Below are positions 26,807 through 35,195 of a DNA stretch of 64,000 nucleotides, one piece after another (position 1 is the stretch's first letter; each line of letters begins with the position of its first letter). The DNA is from an uncultured Cyclobacteriaceae bacterium. GTDB lineage: Bacteria > Bacteroidota > Bacteroidia > Cytophagales > Cyclobacteriaceae. Under the pieces are notes generated by a model. It did not search any database, was not told the origin of the DNA, and saw only the letters and a program-made list of their open reading frames with translations. The translations under genes were made by a program, and so were the position numbers. The DNA lies in assembly GCA_905479015.1 (NCBI GenBank), contig CAJQKV010000025.1:1-64000 (forward strand). The letters run 5' to 3'.

Positions 26807-28165
26807 ATGGAGTATAATATGATTTGGTTTTTGTTATTGGGAATGGCTGCAGGCGTAGCCATTGGCTATTTAGTTGCGTTGGTCAGGTATAAAAAATCCG
26901 CTCCAGAGGCCCAAAAAGCCCAGCTTCAGCTCATTATGGAGCAAGACCGTACGGCGTCGCTAGAAAAAGATTTGACTCGAGTCAATGAATTGCTACAAGA
27001 GGAGCGCGCAAAAACTGAGAAATTGAATACTGAAAAAGCTACCCTTTCTGCCAATTTCTTGAATCTTCAGGAAAAATTAGACACACAAAAGAAGGAAGTG
27101 AGTGAACTTCAAAATAAATTTTCATTAGAATTCAAAAACCTCGCTAACGAAATTTTTGAAGAAAAATCAAAAAAATTCACAGACCAAAATAAAAATAATT
27201 TAGGTGAAATCCTCACCCCTTTAAAAGAACGGATCGAAAAGTTTGAGCAACAAGTCACCCATAACAATAAAGAAAGCATACAATGGAACACTGCCCTGCG
27301 AGAGCAACTGAAAAACATGACCGCGCTCAACAAACAAATGAGTGTTGATACCGAAAACCTTACCCGAGCATTGAAAGGAGATGCCAAAGCACAAGGAAAT
27401 TGGGGTGAAATCTTACTGGAGTCCATTTTGGAGAAAGTTGGTCTCACTAAAAATGTGCATTATTTCAAAGAACACAATTTAAAAGCAGAAGACGGAAGTA
27501 ATCAACGATTGGATTACATACTCAAGCTCCCGGACGATAAGTGCTTGGTGATTGATTCCAAGGTTTCTTTAACCGCCTACACCCGATACATCGAAGAAGA
27601 GGGGAAAGAAAAAAAGGCAGAACAGCTTAAACTTCACATGGACAGCATACTCAGTCATATCAAAACATTGAGTGCTCGAAACTATCAAAACCTACATCAA
27701 ATCAAGCAACCTGATTATGTGATGATGTTTGTGGCCAACGAGCCCGCACTCTTGATGGCCCTTCAACAAGATAACCAGCTTTATGAAAAGGCCTTAGACA
27801 AAAACATTGTTTTGGTCTCTACCAGTACCTTATTGGCCACCCTCAGGACGATTTCTTATATTTGGAAACAGGATTCTCAAACCAAAAATGCTATAGAAAT
27901 TGCACGACAAGCAGGTGCTATGTACGATAAATTCAGTGCTTTTACTGACGACCTCATTAGAGTCGGCAGCAATCTAAAAACCACGCAATCCAATTATGAA
28001 GAAGCCATGAAAAAGCTAAGTGAAGGCAAAGGTAACTTGGTCACTCGAGCGGAAAGTCTCAAAAAGCTGGGTGCCAAATCCACCAAACAAATGGATCCCA
28101 GAATGATCTCTAGGGCGACCGATGAGGAAGGGGACTCAACTTCTCCTCATTTATTTGCAAACTAA
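26807..28165 (+). CDS. rmuC: DNA recombination protein RmuC
   Basis: 452 residues. An N-terminal membrane helix (5-25) is followed by a long coiled coil to about residue 110, then the RmuC nuclease-like core: GDAKAQGNWGEILLESILE, YILKLPDDKCLVIDSKVS, and YVMMFVANEPALLMAL. RmuC limits inversions at short repeats and belongs to the PD-(D/E)xK group. It follows the CPBP gene by 21 bases on the same strand. Confidence 0.9.
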   Translation: MEYNMIWFLLLGMAAGVAIGYLVALVRYKKSAPEAQKAQLQLIMEQDRTASLEKDLTRVNELLQEERAKTEKLNTEKATLSANFLNLQEKLDTQKKEVSELQNKFSLEFKNLANEIFEEKSKKFTDQNKNNLGEILTPLKERIEKFEQQVTHNNKESIQWNTALREQLKNMTALNKQMSVDTENLTRALKGDAKAQGNWGEILLESILEKVGLTKNVHYFKEHNLKAEDGSNQRLDYILKLPDDKCLVIDSKVSLTAYTRYIEEEGKEKKAEQLKLHMDSILSHIKTLSARNYQNLHQIKQPDYVMMFVANEPALLMALQQDNQLYEKALDKNIVLVSTSTLLATLRTISYIWKQDSQTKNAIEIARQAGAMYDKFSAFTDDLIRVGSNLKTTQSNYEEAMKKLSEGKGNLVTRAESLKKLGAKSTKQMDPRMISRATDEEGDSTSPHLFAN

Positions 28166-28193
28166 AACCCCTTTTTTACCCTTAACTTTACCT

Positions 28194-28571
28194 ATGGAAT
28201 TAACTGCTGAAAATAAATTAAAAAAACTGATCGTGGTCGGAGATCGGGTATTGATCAAGCCTTTGAAAGAATCTGACAAAACAACCAGTGGTATTTTGCT
28301 TCCACCAGGCGTAAGAGAAAAGGAAAAAATTCAAACCGGTTTCATCGTAAAAGTTGGGCCTGGGTATCCAATTCCCGTACCTATGGATGAAGACGACGCC
28401 TGGAAACAAGAAGAAGACCAAATGAAATACGTACCGCTGCAAGCCAAGGAAGGGGATAAAGCCATTTTCCTTCAAAATGGGGCTTTTGAAGTGACGTATG
28501 AAAAAGAAAAATATTTCATCGTTTCACAAGCTTCTATACTTATGCTTGAGCGCGAAGAGGATTTGTTTTGA
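28194..28571 (+). CDS. GroES-like co-chaperone family protein
   Basis: 125 residues from ATG 28194, longer than GroES (about 95). The cpn10 start VVGDRVLIKPLKESDKTTSG and ILLP are clear, as is the mid segment FIVKVGPGYPIPVP. It carries an insert rich in D, E and K (DEDDAWKQEEDQMKY) before the last strand. There is no groL next to it; it lies 28 bases after rmuC. In Bacteroidota such standalone GroES-family proteins occur in addition to the true groES-groL pair; their partner is not known. Confidence 0.8.
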   Translation: MELTAENKLKKLIVVGDRVLIKPLKESDKTTSGILLPPGVREKEKIQTGFIVKVGPGYPIPVPMDEDDAWKQEEDQMKYVPLQAKEGDKAIFLQNGAFEVTYEKEKYFIVSQASILMLEREEDLF

Positions 28572-28671
28572 AAAAAGGGTGCAGGTCCTCCGTTCCTTCT
28601 ATCGAACCTATCTTTAAGTTTACCAAATGATAGAGTATCCATCAAAGCTGCTTTTTATAAAAACTCAAAAC

Positions 28672-28911
28672 ATGAATCTCCCGAATAATCCAAAACCTGA
28701 GCAACCCAACAATCCTTTGCACGGTATCAAACTAGCCGATGTGTTGGAAACCCTGGTCAAGCATCATGGATGGGAAAAAATGGCTTTAAAGATCAATATT
28801 AATTGTTTTAAAAATGATCCTTCGATCAAATCCAGCCTGACTTTTTTAAGAAAAACCCCTTGGGCTCGCGATAAAGTTGAAAGGCTTTACCTCCAAATCC
28901 CTAAGAGATGA
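28672..28911 (+). CDS. VF530 family DNA-binding protein
   Basis: 79 residues from ATG 28672. The pattern [16 protein letters not shown], then GWEKM and C-F[20 protein letters not shown] with a closing KVE-x-LY defines the VF530 (DUF2132) family, a compact helical fold with reported DNA-binding similarity. An ATG 15 codons upstream is possible, but family homology begins after 28672. It follows the GroES-like gene by 100 bases. Confidence 0.85.
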   Translation: MNLPNNPKPEQPNNPLHGIKLADVLETLVKHHGWEKMALKININCFKNDPSIKSSLTFLRKTPWARDKVERLYLQIPKR

Positions 28912-28987
28912 TTCTTTTTACGCAGACTTAAATTTAAATCAACAAAAAATACCATACTGCGCACACTGCTTGATGTCTCTTACCTTC

Positions 28988-30043
28988 TTAGGGTTGAAGA
29001 GAAGCGTTATCATCAGGATATAAAACTGCTTGTATATCCCGCCATTTTACCTGCTTGATATTGTTTTGCTCAAGCAAGTCTTGAAACTTTTTACTTGACA
29101 CGACCTGATAATCTTTCGCACGCCATTTGGCTCCGTAAGCTTCTCGATCTTTAGTGATCGCCTTCATCTCCTCATCATCAAACGCCAAATGGACCAACAA
29201 CTGATTGAGGCCTGGTTTGATGGATGAAAGGACCTCTGCATAATATGCCTCCATCGCATCTAATTCTGTCCCCTTAAGGGCCATAAACATTTGATCTACC
29301 AATACCACCTGTGGGGGCAAAGGGTAGTGTTCATCAAAATGCGGTGCTAAAAGCCTCGGTACAAATACAGGTATTTGATTTTGATGTCCCACTTCTATAT
29401 ACGTTCTAAAAAATGCAGGGTCGAAAAATAAGGTGCCTTCATGACTGTCCATATGGGTCGGCGCCATGCCCAAAGCCCGTGCGTAGTCAATTTGGGCTTG
29501 CAGTTCGGCTTGTAGTTCCGCATTGCTCCCCTCTTTAATTACCGTTACTTTCTTTTGATGCAGAAAGCCTTCATCGTCTAGAAGGGTCTCGATCTTATCA
29601 GCGGATGCGACACCCGGCCATTTGTAACCGGCCCACTCTGCCGTAAAAGTCAAATGTAAGCCCAAATCAACCTGTGGATGGGCGAGATAATAAGCGGCCA
29701 CCTCTTCGACGAAAGGCGAAGGCATCATGACACTGGCGGAATTCACAAATCCCTTTGAGAGTGCATCAAAGGACGCTTGGTTCACCGATCGCGCTAAGCC
29801 TAAATCATCAGCATGGATAATCAGTAATTTATCCGAGGACGTATAGCCTAGTTTTTGGGCCAGATTTTCATATTGCTTCAACGGTCGATCTGAGTGAAAG
29901 ATAAAGTTATAAATCAGTCGAGCGTCATAAATGGGCGTCTCATTGTGATGGAAAAATAATCTTAATCCTCCCCAGGTCATGAGAACGAGCAGCAACAGTC
30001 CTAGCCCTATTTTTAATAACGTACGTCTTGTTTTATATACCAT
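28988..30043 (-). CDS. ChbG/YdjC-family carbohydrate deacetylase, membrane-anchored
   Basis: 351 residues with an N-terminal membrane helix (about 9-28) and a periplasmic catalytic domain. Metal-binding landmarks of the family are IIHADDLGL, LGLHLTFTAEW and THMDSHEG, together with NSASVMMPS. The family removes acetyl groups from N-acetylated sugars such as chitobiose or hopanoid head groups. The membrane anchor is unusual for ChbG and suggests work on envelope or imported glycans. No linked sugar genes are adjacent. Confidence 0.85.
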   Translation of the reverse strand: MVYKTRRTLLKIGLGLLLLVLMTWGGLRLFFHHNETPIYDARLIYNFIFHSDRPLKQYENLAQKLGYTSSDKLLIIHADDLGLARSVNQASFDALSKGFVNSASVMMPSPFVEEVAAYYLAHPQVDLGLHLTFTAEWAGYKWPGVASADKIETLLDDEGFLHQKKVTVIKEGSNAELQAELQAQIDYARALGMAPTHMDSHEGTLFFDPAFFRTYIEVGHQNQIPVFVPRLLAPHFDEHYPLPPQVVLVDQMFMALKGTELDAMEAYYAEVLSSIKPGLNQLLVHLAFDDEEMKAITKDREAYGAKWRAKDYQVVSSKKFQDLLEQNNIKQVKWRDIQAVLYPDDNASLQP

Positions 30044-30181
30044 CCAGATTAATTAAGAAACTAAAATACCCCATTTAAAAGCATTTGGCAGTAATTCTTG
30101 TTGTTATATCAAGGAAAATCTTATCTGCAGTCATCTTTGCTTACTTCCTACTGCCGTTCCGAATAGGGGCCACCAGTCCCT

Positions 30182-30574
30182 TCAAACAAAAGTATATGCC
30201 CAATATATCAATAAAGCCTGAAACGGGAGCCTGATGGCCGTCGCCGCCACGTGTTGGCCTTTTCTTCGGGCTTTTTGGAAATGGTAAACATTCGCTGGAA
30301 AAACCGCCAGCAATAATAGAATCACACCCATCGCCGCATAAGAACGGATCTCACTCACCCACAAAGCCATGCCCAATAATACCTCAACAGCACCCACTAC
30401 AAAATTCGTGAGCTCTGGATAGGGCACCCATTTGGGTATGATTTTAAGAAAGAATCTAGGTTGGATAAAATGGCTAATGCCGGCCAATAGATACAGTGCA
30501 GACATCAATACAAGAGAAATCGATTGGGGTGTTGCCATCAACCTATTGGGGATTTTCTCCAATGAAGTTAACAA
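30182..30574 (-). CDS. DoxX-like membrane protein
   Basis: 130 residues with four membrane helices. The layout LYLLAGISHFIQPRFF, then IIPKWVPYPE, then VGAVEVLLGMALW and FPANVYHF fits the DoxX-like/YphA group of small membrane proteins. Their roles are poorly defined. An alternative ATG 12 codons inside (MATPQSIS) would still keep all helices. It is the last ordinary gene before the repeat-rich accessory region. Confidence 0.75.
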   Translation of the reverse strand: MLTSLEKIPNRLMATPQSISLVLMSALYLLAGISHFIQPRFFLKIIPKWVPYPELTNFVVGAVEVLLGMALWVSEIRSYAAMGVILLLLAVFPANVYHFQKARRKGQHVAATAIRLPFQALLIYWAYTFV

Positions 30575-30763
30575 AAATTCATAATAACTATACGAAAGTT
30601 AAAATTAAAGGGCTTTTTTTTATCCATTTTCACGACTTATTCTAGGGATAATCTCTGTTTTGGGGCTTATCAAGAACCTTCAGCTTTATGCACACGTTAC
30701 TTCTACCCATTTGAAAAATATTGAAAACTCCACTGACGATTTAAATTTTTTCTAACTTCGTAC

Positions 30764-30802
30764 CTAAGTGAAATAAACGTAATCCGTTTATTTCCTCGTT
30801 GT
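30764..30802 (+). repeat. Short attC-like hairpin repeat, copy 1
   Basis: GAAATAAACG and CGTTTATTTC form a perfect stem around TAATC, flanked by TAAGT on the left and CTCGTTGT on the right. A second copy lies at 38571-38612 with the same right-hand CCTCGTTGT, and each sits just before a gene start. It has no T-run, so it is not a terminator. Confidence 0.6.
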
Positions 30803-30823
30803 ATGCAATATGATCCAATCACT

Positions 30824-31555
30824 ATGAAAAAAACAAAAAAAATTATAAACTGGCTTTTAGGAGGAATAAGTTTGACTTATGCTGCGATAATAATATTTCC
30901 TTCTTTCCTTTTTGCAAATAATTTGGAATACAAGAATTTTAATGTGTATTACCATTCCAGTGAAATTAATGTGGAAAAACTAAAATCAGTTTTAGACAAA
31001 TCACAAAATTTATTAAACAATACTGAATTATTTAAAGCCGGAATAAATCAAGACATCTTTCTTTGTAATAGTTTTAATGAATTTGCTTTTTTTGCTCTAT
31101 TTTCACGAAAAGCGTTTGCTGTACATTATCCGATTACACAAAATATTTTTCTTTCTAAATCTTTAATAACTGAAAATTCTATTTTAAGGAACGGCAAAGA
31201 AAATAATAAGAGAACATTAAGTGGAGTTATCGCTCATGAAACTACTCATTCACTTTTGAAAAATAATTTAGGAATTGTAAAATACAAATTCCTCCCTTCT
31301 TGGAAAAATGAAGGTTATTGCGACTTTATTGCGAATGAAAGTTCTTTTAACAAGCAAAAAGGATTGCAAGATATCTGTAATAATAAAGATAATTCTGACA
31401 TTCCATCTTTTAAATATTTTGAATACAGAATAATCACAGAATACTTATTTGAGGAAAGAAAAATTAAATTGGAAAAATTCTTAAACGATGATTTTGAATT
31501 GGAAGAAATTAACGAAAATTTAAAGAAAAAATACTGCACAAAACACCGTATATAA
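30824..31555 (+). CDS. Putative zinc metallopeptidase (HETTH)
   Basis: 243 residues from ATG 30824. A membrane helix or uncleaved signal (WLLGGISLTYAAIIIFPSFL) is followed by a soluble domain with GVIAHETTHSLL, a zincin HExxH motif, and downstream NEGYCDFIA, whose Glu is a likely third ligand (HExxH...E-G-x-x-D/E). The family is not named. It has low GC, well below its neighbours, and is bracketed by palindromic elements; its stop codon lies inside the next palindrome. These are signs of an acquired cassette-like gene. Confidence 0.65.
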   Translation: MKKTKKIINWLLGGISLTYAAIIIFPSFLFANNLEYKNFNVYYHSSEINVEKLKSVLDKSQNLLNNTELFKAGINQDIFLCNSFNEFAFFALFSRKAFAVHYPITQNIFLSKSLITENSILRNGKENNKRTLSGVIAHETTHSLLKNNLGIVKYKFLPSWKNEGYCDFIANESSFNKQKGLQDICNNKDNSDIPSFKYFEYRIITEYLFEERKIKLEKFLNDDFELEEINENLKKKYCTKHRI

Positions 31556-31660
31556 TTTATTGCTAGTTCTAGCCTACTTACGTAAATCCTCGCGGATTTT
31601 CTAGCTGTTTTTGTCTTTGCCAAATTAGGTGCTTAAAACACGCAATAACCCATATAAAAC
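31544..31660. repeat. Long palindromic element, family B
   Basis: The left arm CCGTATATAATTTATTGC and the right arm GCAATAACCCATATAA are imperfect inverted copies. Between them is an inner hairpin AAATCC-TCGC-GGATTT. The TAA stop of the peptidase gene is inside the left arm. The right arm abuts a hydrolase gene that has lost its 5' end. The shape (TATAA-n-TTGC ... GCAA-n-TTATA) matches other elements in this region. Confidence 0.55.
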
Positions 31661-31662
31661 GA

Positions 31663-31995
31663 CATCAAGCAGCCCTATATGACCTTTCGGCAACCATGGC
31701 TACCCAGGTCAGTAAGGCCGCCGAACAATGGAATACTTATCATCTTAAAATAAATTATGATACCAACCTAGGCGAGGTTATTTTTAATGACGTTTTGGTG
31801 AACTCCTTCCCCCTCAGTGGGCCTGATTGGGCGGCTCTGCTTCAAAAAAGTAAGTTCAATAAATCGGAAGACTATCCTTATTTAGGCGATGCCCGCTGGT
31901 ACGACTTTGGAACATTTTCGTCAGGCCACATTTGCTTTCAGGACCATTCCGGCAAGGCCTTTTTTCGAAATATTCGGATTAGAGTACTCGATTGA
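31663..31995 (+). pseudogene. C-terminal fragment of a 3-keto-disaccharide hydrolase (DUF1080)
   Basis: The frame reads AALYDLSATM, SKAAEQWNTYHLKINYD and then YPYLGDARWYDFGTF, CFQDHSGKAFFRNIRIR. This is the second half of the DUF1080 / 3-keto-glucoside hydrolase lectin-like fold. The first half and signal peptide are missing; homology runs right up to the palindrome edge at about 31660. An ATG at 31696 exists but would make only a half domain. The enzyme family cleaves 3-keto-glycosides made by GMC-type sugar dehydrogenases, one of which is encoded at 39785-42082. Confidence 0.8.
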
Positions 31996-32043
31996 GCAAG
32001 ACCAAAAGCAGAAAATCTCTCGTTAATTGTAGTGCCGCAGTGT

Positions 32044-32466
32044 TTAACAACCCTCGGCATCGATGACTTCTAGGTTTCCCGAGATGTCAAAGAATTTCCA
32101 TGTCACCCGGCGCCCATCTTTATAAAAAATCTCAGACGCTAAGGCTCCATTTTCGTAATATGAGGTCCACTTTCCTTCTTGTGTTTCGGTCGTTTTATTT
32201 ACATGATATTTGTACACTCCTTGCCTTTTAATCTGGCCATTATCATAGTAGGTGGTCCATACATCAGCAAGTTTGCCCTCTTGATAGTTTCCTTTGGTGA
32301 TCAATTGGCCTTGGGCTCCAAAATAACTGAAGGCCCCGTTTCTGACACCCTCTCTATAATTTATACTGGATAATAACTGCCCGTTTTCGTAATAGACTTT
32401 TTTGGTTTCAAACGGCTCACAAACCTTTATGGTGAGTAAAAAGAGAAATAAACACACAACTTTCAT
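32044..32466 (-). CDS. MORN_2 / YwqK-like repeat protein, secreted
   Basis: 140 residues with a signal peptide (MKVVCLFLFLLTIKVCE). It has four repeats of the form YYENGQLLSSINYREG-x-x-x-G, typical of the MORN_2 family often annotated as 'toxin-antitoxin system YwqK family antitoxin'. In Bacteroidota most are exported proteins with no toxin partner. No toxin-like gene adjoins. It converges with the hydrolase fragment. Confidence 0.75.
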   Translation of the reverse strand: MKVVCLFLFLLTIKVCEPFETKKVYYENGQLLSSINYREGVRNGAFSYFGAQGQLITKGNYQEGKLADVWTTYYDNGQIKRQGVYKYHVNKTTETQEGKWTSYYENGALASEIFYKDGRRVTWKFFDISGNLEVIDAEGC

Positions 32467-32890
32467 TTTTCAATATAGTAAATAAATATCATTGCCTTCC
32501 AAAGAGGTGTTCTTTTCCCCTTCGTCAAAAAAGCGACGATCCCAATTCATACCAATTTATTGAATTTTCAATGCATGACATCCCCGGTTCATGACCGCTG
32601 CTTTTTTCGGGCCTTCTGGTTAACCGAAATTCATGGGTAATTAGAAAAGCTTGATGACGGTCTCTTGTTCTATGATAATCATAAAAGCGCTGGTTAAAAA
32701 AGCAAAAATTAAATGAACCATATGAGTAGAATTCAACGGTTCAGTAAAAAAAAGGTCACCTATAGCATTGACAAAAACAACTCATTTTTGAGATCCGAGC
32801 TTTGAAGGGAAAACTAATAACGGTGAATTAATGACTGCTAAAAGGAATGGTTCCCACGCTCATTTTGAGAATGCGATTTACTTGAAATAA
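32467..32890. other. Spacer without a supported gene
   Basis: A 27-codon frame (MSRIQRFSKKK...) near 32720 has no support. No RNA fold or palindromic element was recognised. Confidence 0.45.
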
Positions 32891-32917
32891 AAAAAAATAA
32901 ATATTTCAAAAATACTG

Positions 32918-33391
32918 TTGATTGCCCTCCTTTTTTGGCGCTGCAATGAACCGTCACCCGTAATTGAGACCCTTCGTTTTAATGAGGTGGCCATTCCAAA
33001 TAATTTGAAAACTGATATCACAAATGGCAGAGTTAGTTCTCAGGACATTGATATTGAAGAAATAGAGGTAAAAGTGGTTACTGATGAGGGTAAAGAAATT
33101 ATTGGTAAGATGAGGTTTACAATTCCTATTGGAGAGGATAATACACTCATCAACTTTGAGATGACTAACAATATTTTCCAACAAACTGACCTAACTCCTA
33201 ATTTTTGGATCGATTATGCTAATAATATGGAAACTGAAGATAGCAGGGTAGCCAATGAAACGGCAGACTGCTTACAAGGTTGTAACGGTTATAACAGAGG
33301 AGGTGGTAGAGGAGCGTGCAAATTTGGCAATTCAAGTTACGATGGTAGCTATTGCTATTTCGCAACTGTAAGTCTTTTATTTTTTAAGTAA
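32918..33391 (+). CDS. Lipoprotein with Cys/Gly-rich C-terminus; start codon lost or non-standard
   Basis: The 157-residue frame opens at TTG 32918, in the middle of a lipoprotein signal: LLIALLFWRCNEPS. A full signal (NISKILLIALLFWRC) is restored only if the ATA at 32897 is used as start, so an ATG-to-ATA change is likely. The mature part is polar and beta-rich, and its tail carries four Cys in a Gly/Tyr-rich stretch (CLQGCNGYNRGGGRGAC, then SYCYF). No family is recognised. A strong hairpin overlaps the stop codon. The next gene, 49 bases downstream, is a frameshifted carboxypeptidase-regulatory-domain protein. Confidence 0.55.
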   Translation: MIALLFWRCNEPSPVIETLRFNEVAIPNNLKTDITNGRVSSQDIDIEEIEVKVVTDEGKEIIGKMRFTIPIGEDNTLINFEMTNNIFQQTDLTPNFWIDYANNMETEDSRVANETADCLQGCNGYNRGGGRGACKFGNSSYDGSYCYFATVSLLFFK

Positions 33392-33415
33392 GACCACTTA
33401 AACTAAGTGGTCTTA
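33389..33415 (+). terminator. Perfect 12-bp hairpin overlapping a stop codon
   Basis: TAAGACCACTTA (33389-33400) pairs fully with TAAGTGGTCTTA (33404-33415) around AAC. The TAA of the preceding gene is its first three bases. Only short T-runs follow. Confidence 0.65.
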
Positions 33416-33439
33416 CTATTATTTAAATTTTAATGATGA

Positions 33440-33760
33440 ATGAAAGCATTCTGTATCCTATTGTTTTTTACCAGTACAATAACCCTTGTTTTTGGGCAAC
33501 GAAACATATCAAAGGTTATCATTGATGATGAAACAGGACTGCCCATTGCCAATGCACATATTTATATAGACCGCCAATTTAAAAAGGGCACAAAAACTAA
33601 TCTGGATGGTAGATTCATATTAAAAGGTGTCTATAAAAATGAAGTGGTGGAGATAAGCCATATCTCTTATGAATCATACAAAAAAGTTGTAGAAAAAATC
33701 ACAGCGGATAGGATACCATTAGGGTTTCAAAAAAATCGGTTGGCCTTGATGAAATTATAA
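33440..33760 (+). CDS. Carboxypeptidase-like regulatory-domain protein, N-terminal part (frameshift at about 33733)
   Basis: 106 residues with a signal peptide (MKAFCILLFFTSTITLVFGQ) and a CarboxypepD_reg domain: DDETGLPIANAHIYID, GTKTNLDGRFIL, VVEISHISYES. This is the common start of Bacteroidota surface proteins. The frame ends soon after CAAAAAAATCGG; reading on in the -1 frame gives SVGLDEIIIHAASGSEIMARV and joins the next entry without a gap. The zero-frame codons at the slip are CAA AAA AAT, so A AAA AAT is a possible slippery heptamer. A lost base in the A-run is the simpler explanation. Confidence 0.7.
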   Translation: MKAFCILLFFTSTITLVFGQRNISKVIIDDETGLPIANAHIYIDRQFKKGTKTNLDGRFILKGVYKNEVVEISHISYESYKKVVEKITADRIPLGFQKNRLALMKL

Positions 33761-33786
33761 TACATGCAGCATCTGGATCAGAGATA

Positions 33787-34563
33787 ATGGCAAGAGTCAT
33801 CAATGCAATCACTATGAATCATTTTGTGGAACCCGTTATGTACAGCGTTTATGTGAGAACATTAGAATACGAGCAAGATTACTCAGAACTTCATATGCTA
33901 AGTGACTATTTCATGGATGTTTATCAAAATGCAAGAAGTAATTCCAAGTTTGACCTATTAAAAGTAAGGGTCAAACCGTTTTCTGATGCCGGCAAAAAAC
34001 ATCTTAAGGACATGAGGATGATCAATGGAATAGCTATTCATGTAGATAATATTTTCAAATATCAATACGCCATATTCAAAAATAAAAACCTCAAAAAATA
34101 TAATTTTGAAATTTTAGAGGACAGTAAAGAGGATAAAAATCTAATCAAGTTGCATTGTTTTTCTAAGAAAAAAGAAGAATTTCACAGCATCATTTTATGG
34201 ATTTCAAAGTCATCATATGCGGTTCAGAAAATGGTTAAATTTTATTCGGAATCAAAAGAAGAATTTTATGAAATTAGATTCAAAGAGGTTAAGGGCAAGT
34301 GGTATTTGGACTATTCTAAAAGAAAAATATACAGTGATTTTTATACTATATGGCAACCTGAATCAAAGTCTGTAGTTGAAAGAACTGCTATTTACAATAT
34401 CAATTCCGCAAAATCATATGACAGCAAAATATTTAAACCCACTTTTATTCAGGTTGATCAAATAAAACGTCATTCTAGCCCTTGGTTAGATGGGTTTTGG
34501 AATGACCATAATTATGTCCCTCTTCCTGAATGGATACAAAAAAAAATAGATAATGTTCCCTAA
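33787..34563 (+). CDS. C-terminal part of the frameshifted carboxypeptidase-regulatory-domain protein
   Basis: The frame is continuous from about 33735 (SVGLDEIIIHAASGSEI) through the ATG at 33787 to 34563. By itself it has no signal peptide. The body (MYSVYVRTLEYEQD, RMINGIAIHVDN, LWISKSSYAVQKMVKFY, KGKWYLDYSKRK) is the DUF5686-like layout that follows CarboxypepD_reg domains in many Bacteroidota exported proteins, although shorter. Together with the previous entry it would make one exported protein of about 370 residues. Low GC and the repeat-rich setting suggest acquired sequence. Confidence 0.65.
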   Translation: MARVINAITMNHFVEPVMYSVYVRTLEYEQDYSELHMLSDYFMDVYQNARSNSKFDLLKVRVKPFSDAGKKHLKDMRMINGIAIHVDNIFKYQYAIFKNKNLKKYNFEILEDSKEDKNLIKLHCFSKKKEEFHSIILWISKSSYAVQKMVKFYSESKEEFYEIRFKEVKGKWYLDYSKRKIYSDFYTIWQPESKSVVERTAIYNINSAKSYDSKIFKPTFIQVDQIKRHSSPWLDGFWNDHNYVPLPEWIQKKIDNVP

Positions 34564-35195
34564 TGTTGCACAACAAGACACATTAAATAAAAAAAGGATT
34601 TATGTCCGATTGTTATTCTAACTCTTTGGGATCAGGCTAATTATTTTTCGTGAAATTGAGGTTCGATCATGTTTTTTTCGGTCAACTTCCCTGTGTGGGG
34701 ATAGAAATGCTACTTTATTTATATTTGGTGTCTGCGAACCCTCTTTCGTAGCACTAGAAGTTGGGTCGCGATTAAAAACAAGATGTGAAGTCAAAGAAGC
34801 ACACAATTCTTGATCGCAGCGCATTTATTGAAATAAGCACCACAGCCGTAGGCACCGCACTAGCCCCATTACCTCTATGACCACCCGTTAAATGCCAGGG
34901 CCAAAACAGTTGAGGGCGCTTGCTATCATGATTGTCCCGATCAGTGCCGTTGGGAAGAGCCATAGATGAAGTGGCAATACATGTTCGGAAGAGAAACTTA
35001 ACGCACAGAACAAAAAAGCCACCAACAAAAGATAAAAAACATAGGGCTGATCTACAATCCGAAAGTTCGTCGGTTTCTAGAATGCCCACCAATTATGATT
35101 TAAATTTAAGAAACGATCTTAGCTCGTCGGTAATGAAAAGCAAGGTGCTATTTACTCCCTACGTTTCTTACCATGACGTTGATAACCATAAAAAC
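34564..35195. other. 630-base stretch without a supported gene
   Basis: A reverse 106-codon frame (34772-35092) and the open 5' extension of the next gene were both judged non-coding: neither shows a signal, fold or family pattern, and the next gene has a clear signal peptide start at 35196. GC is higher here than in the flanking genes, which hints at a separate origin. Confidence 0.45.

Noticed and set aside
30764-30802. Hairpin read as a simple terminator
   Set aside because: No T-run follows, it sits before a start codon, and a near-identical copy with the same tail occurs at 38571.
34772-35092. 106-codon reverse frame
   Set aside because: Composition is unlike neighbouring genes and no domain is visible; it lies in a spacer before a gene with a clear signal-peptide start.
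34932-35195. 88-codon upstream extension of the beta-barrel gene
   Set aside because: The extension is basic and unstructured and would bury a good signal peptide at 35196.
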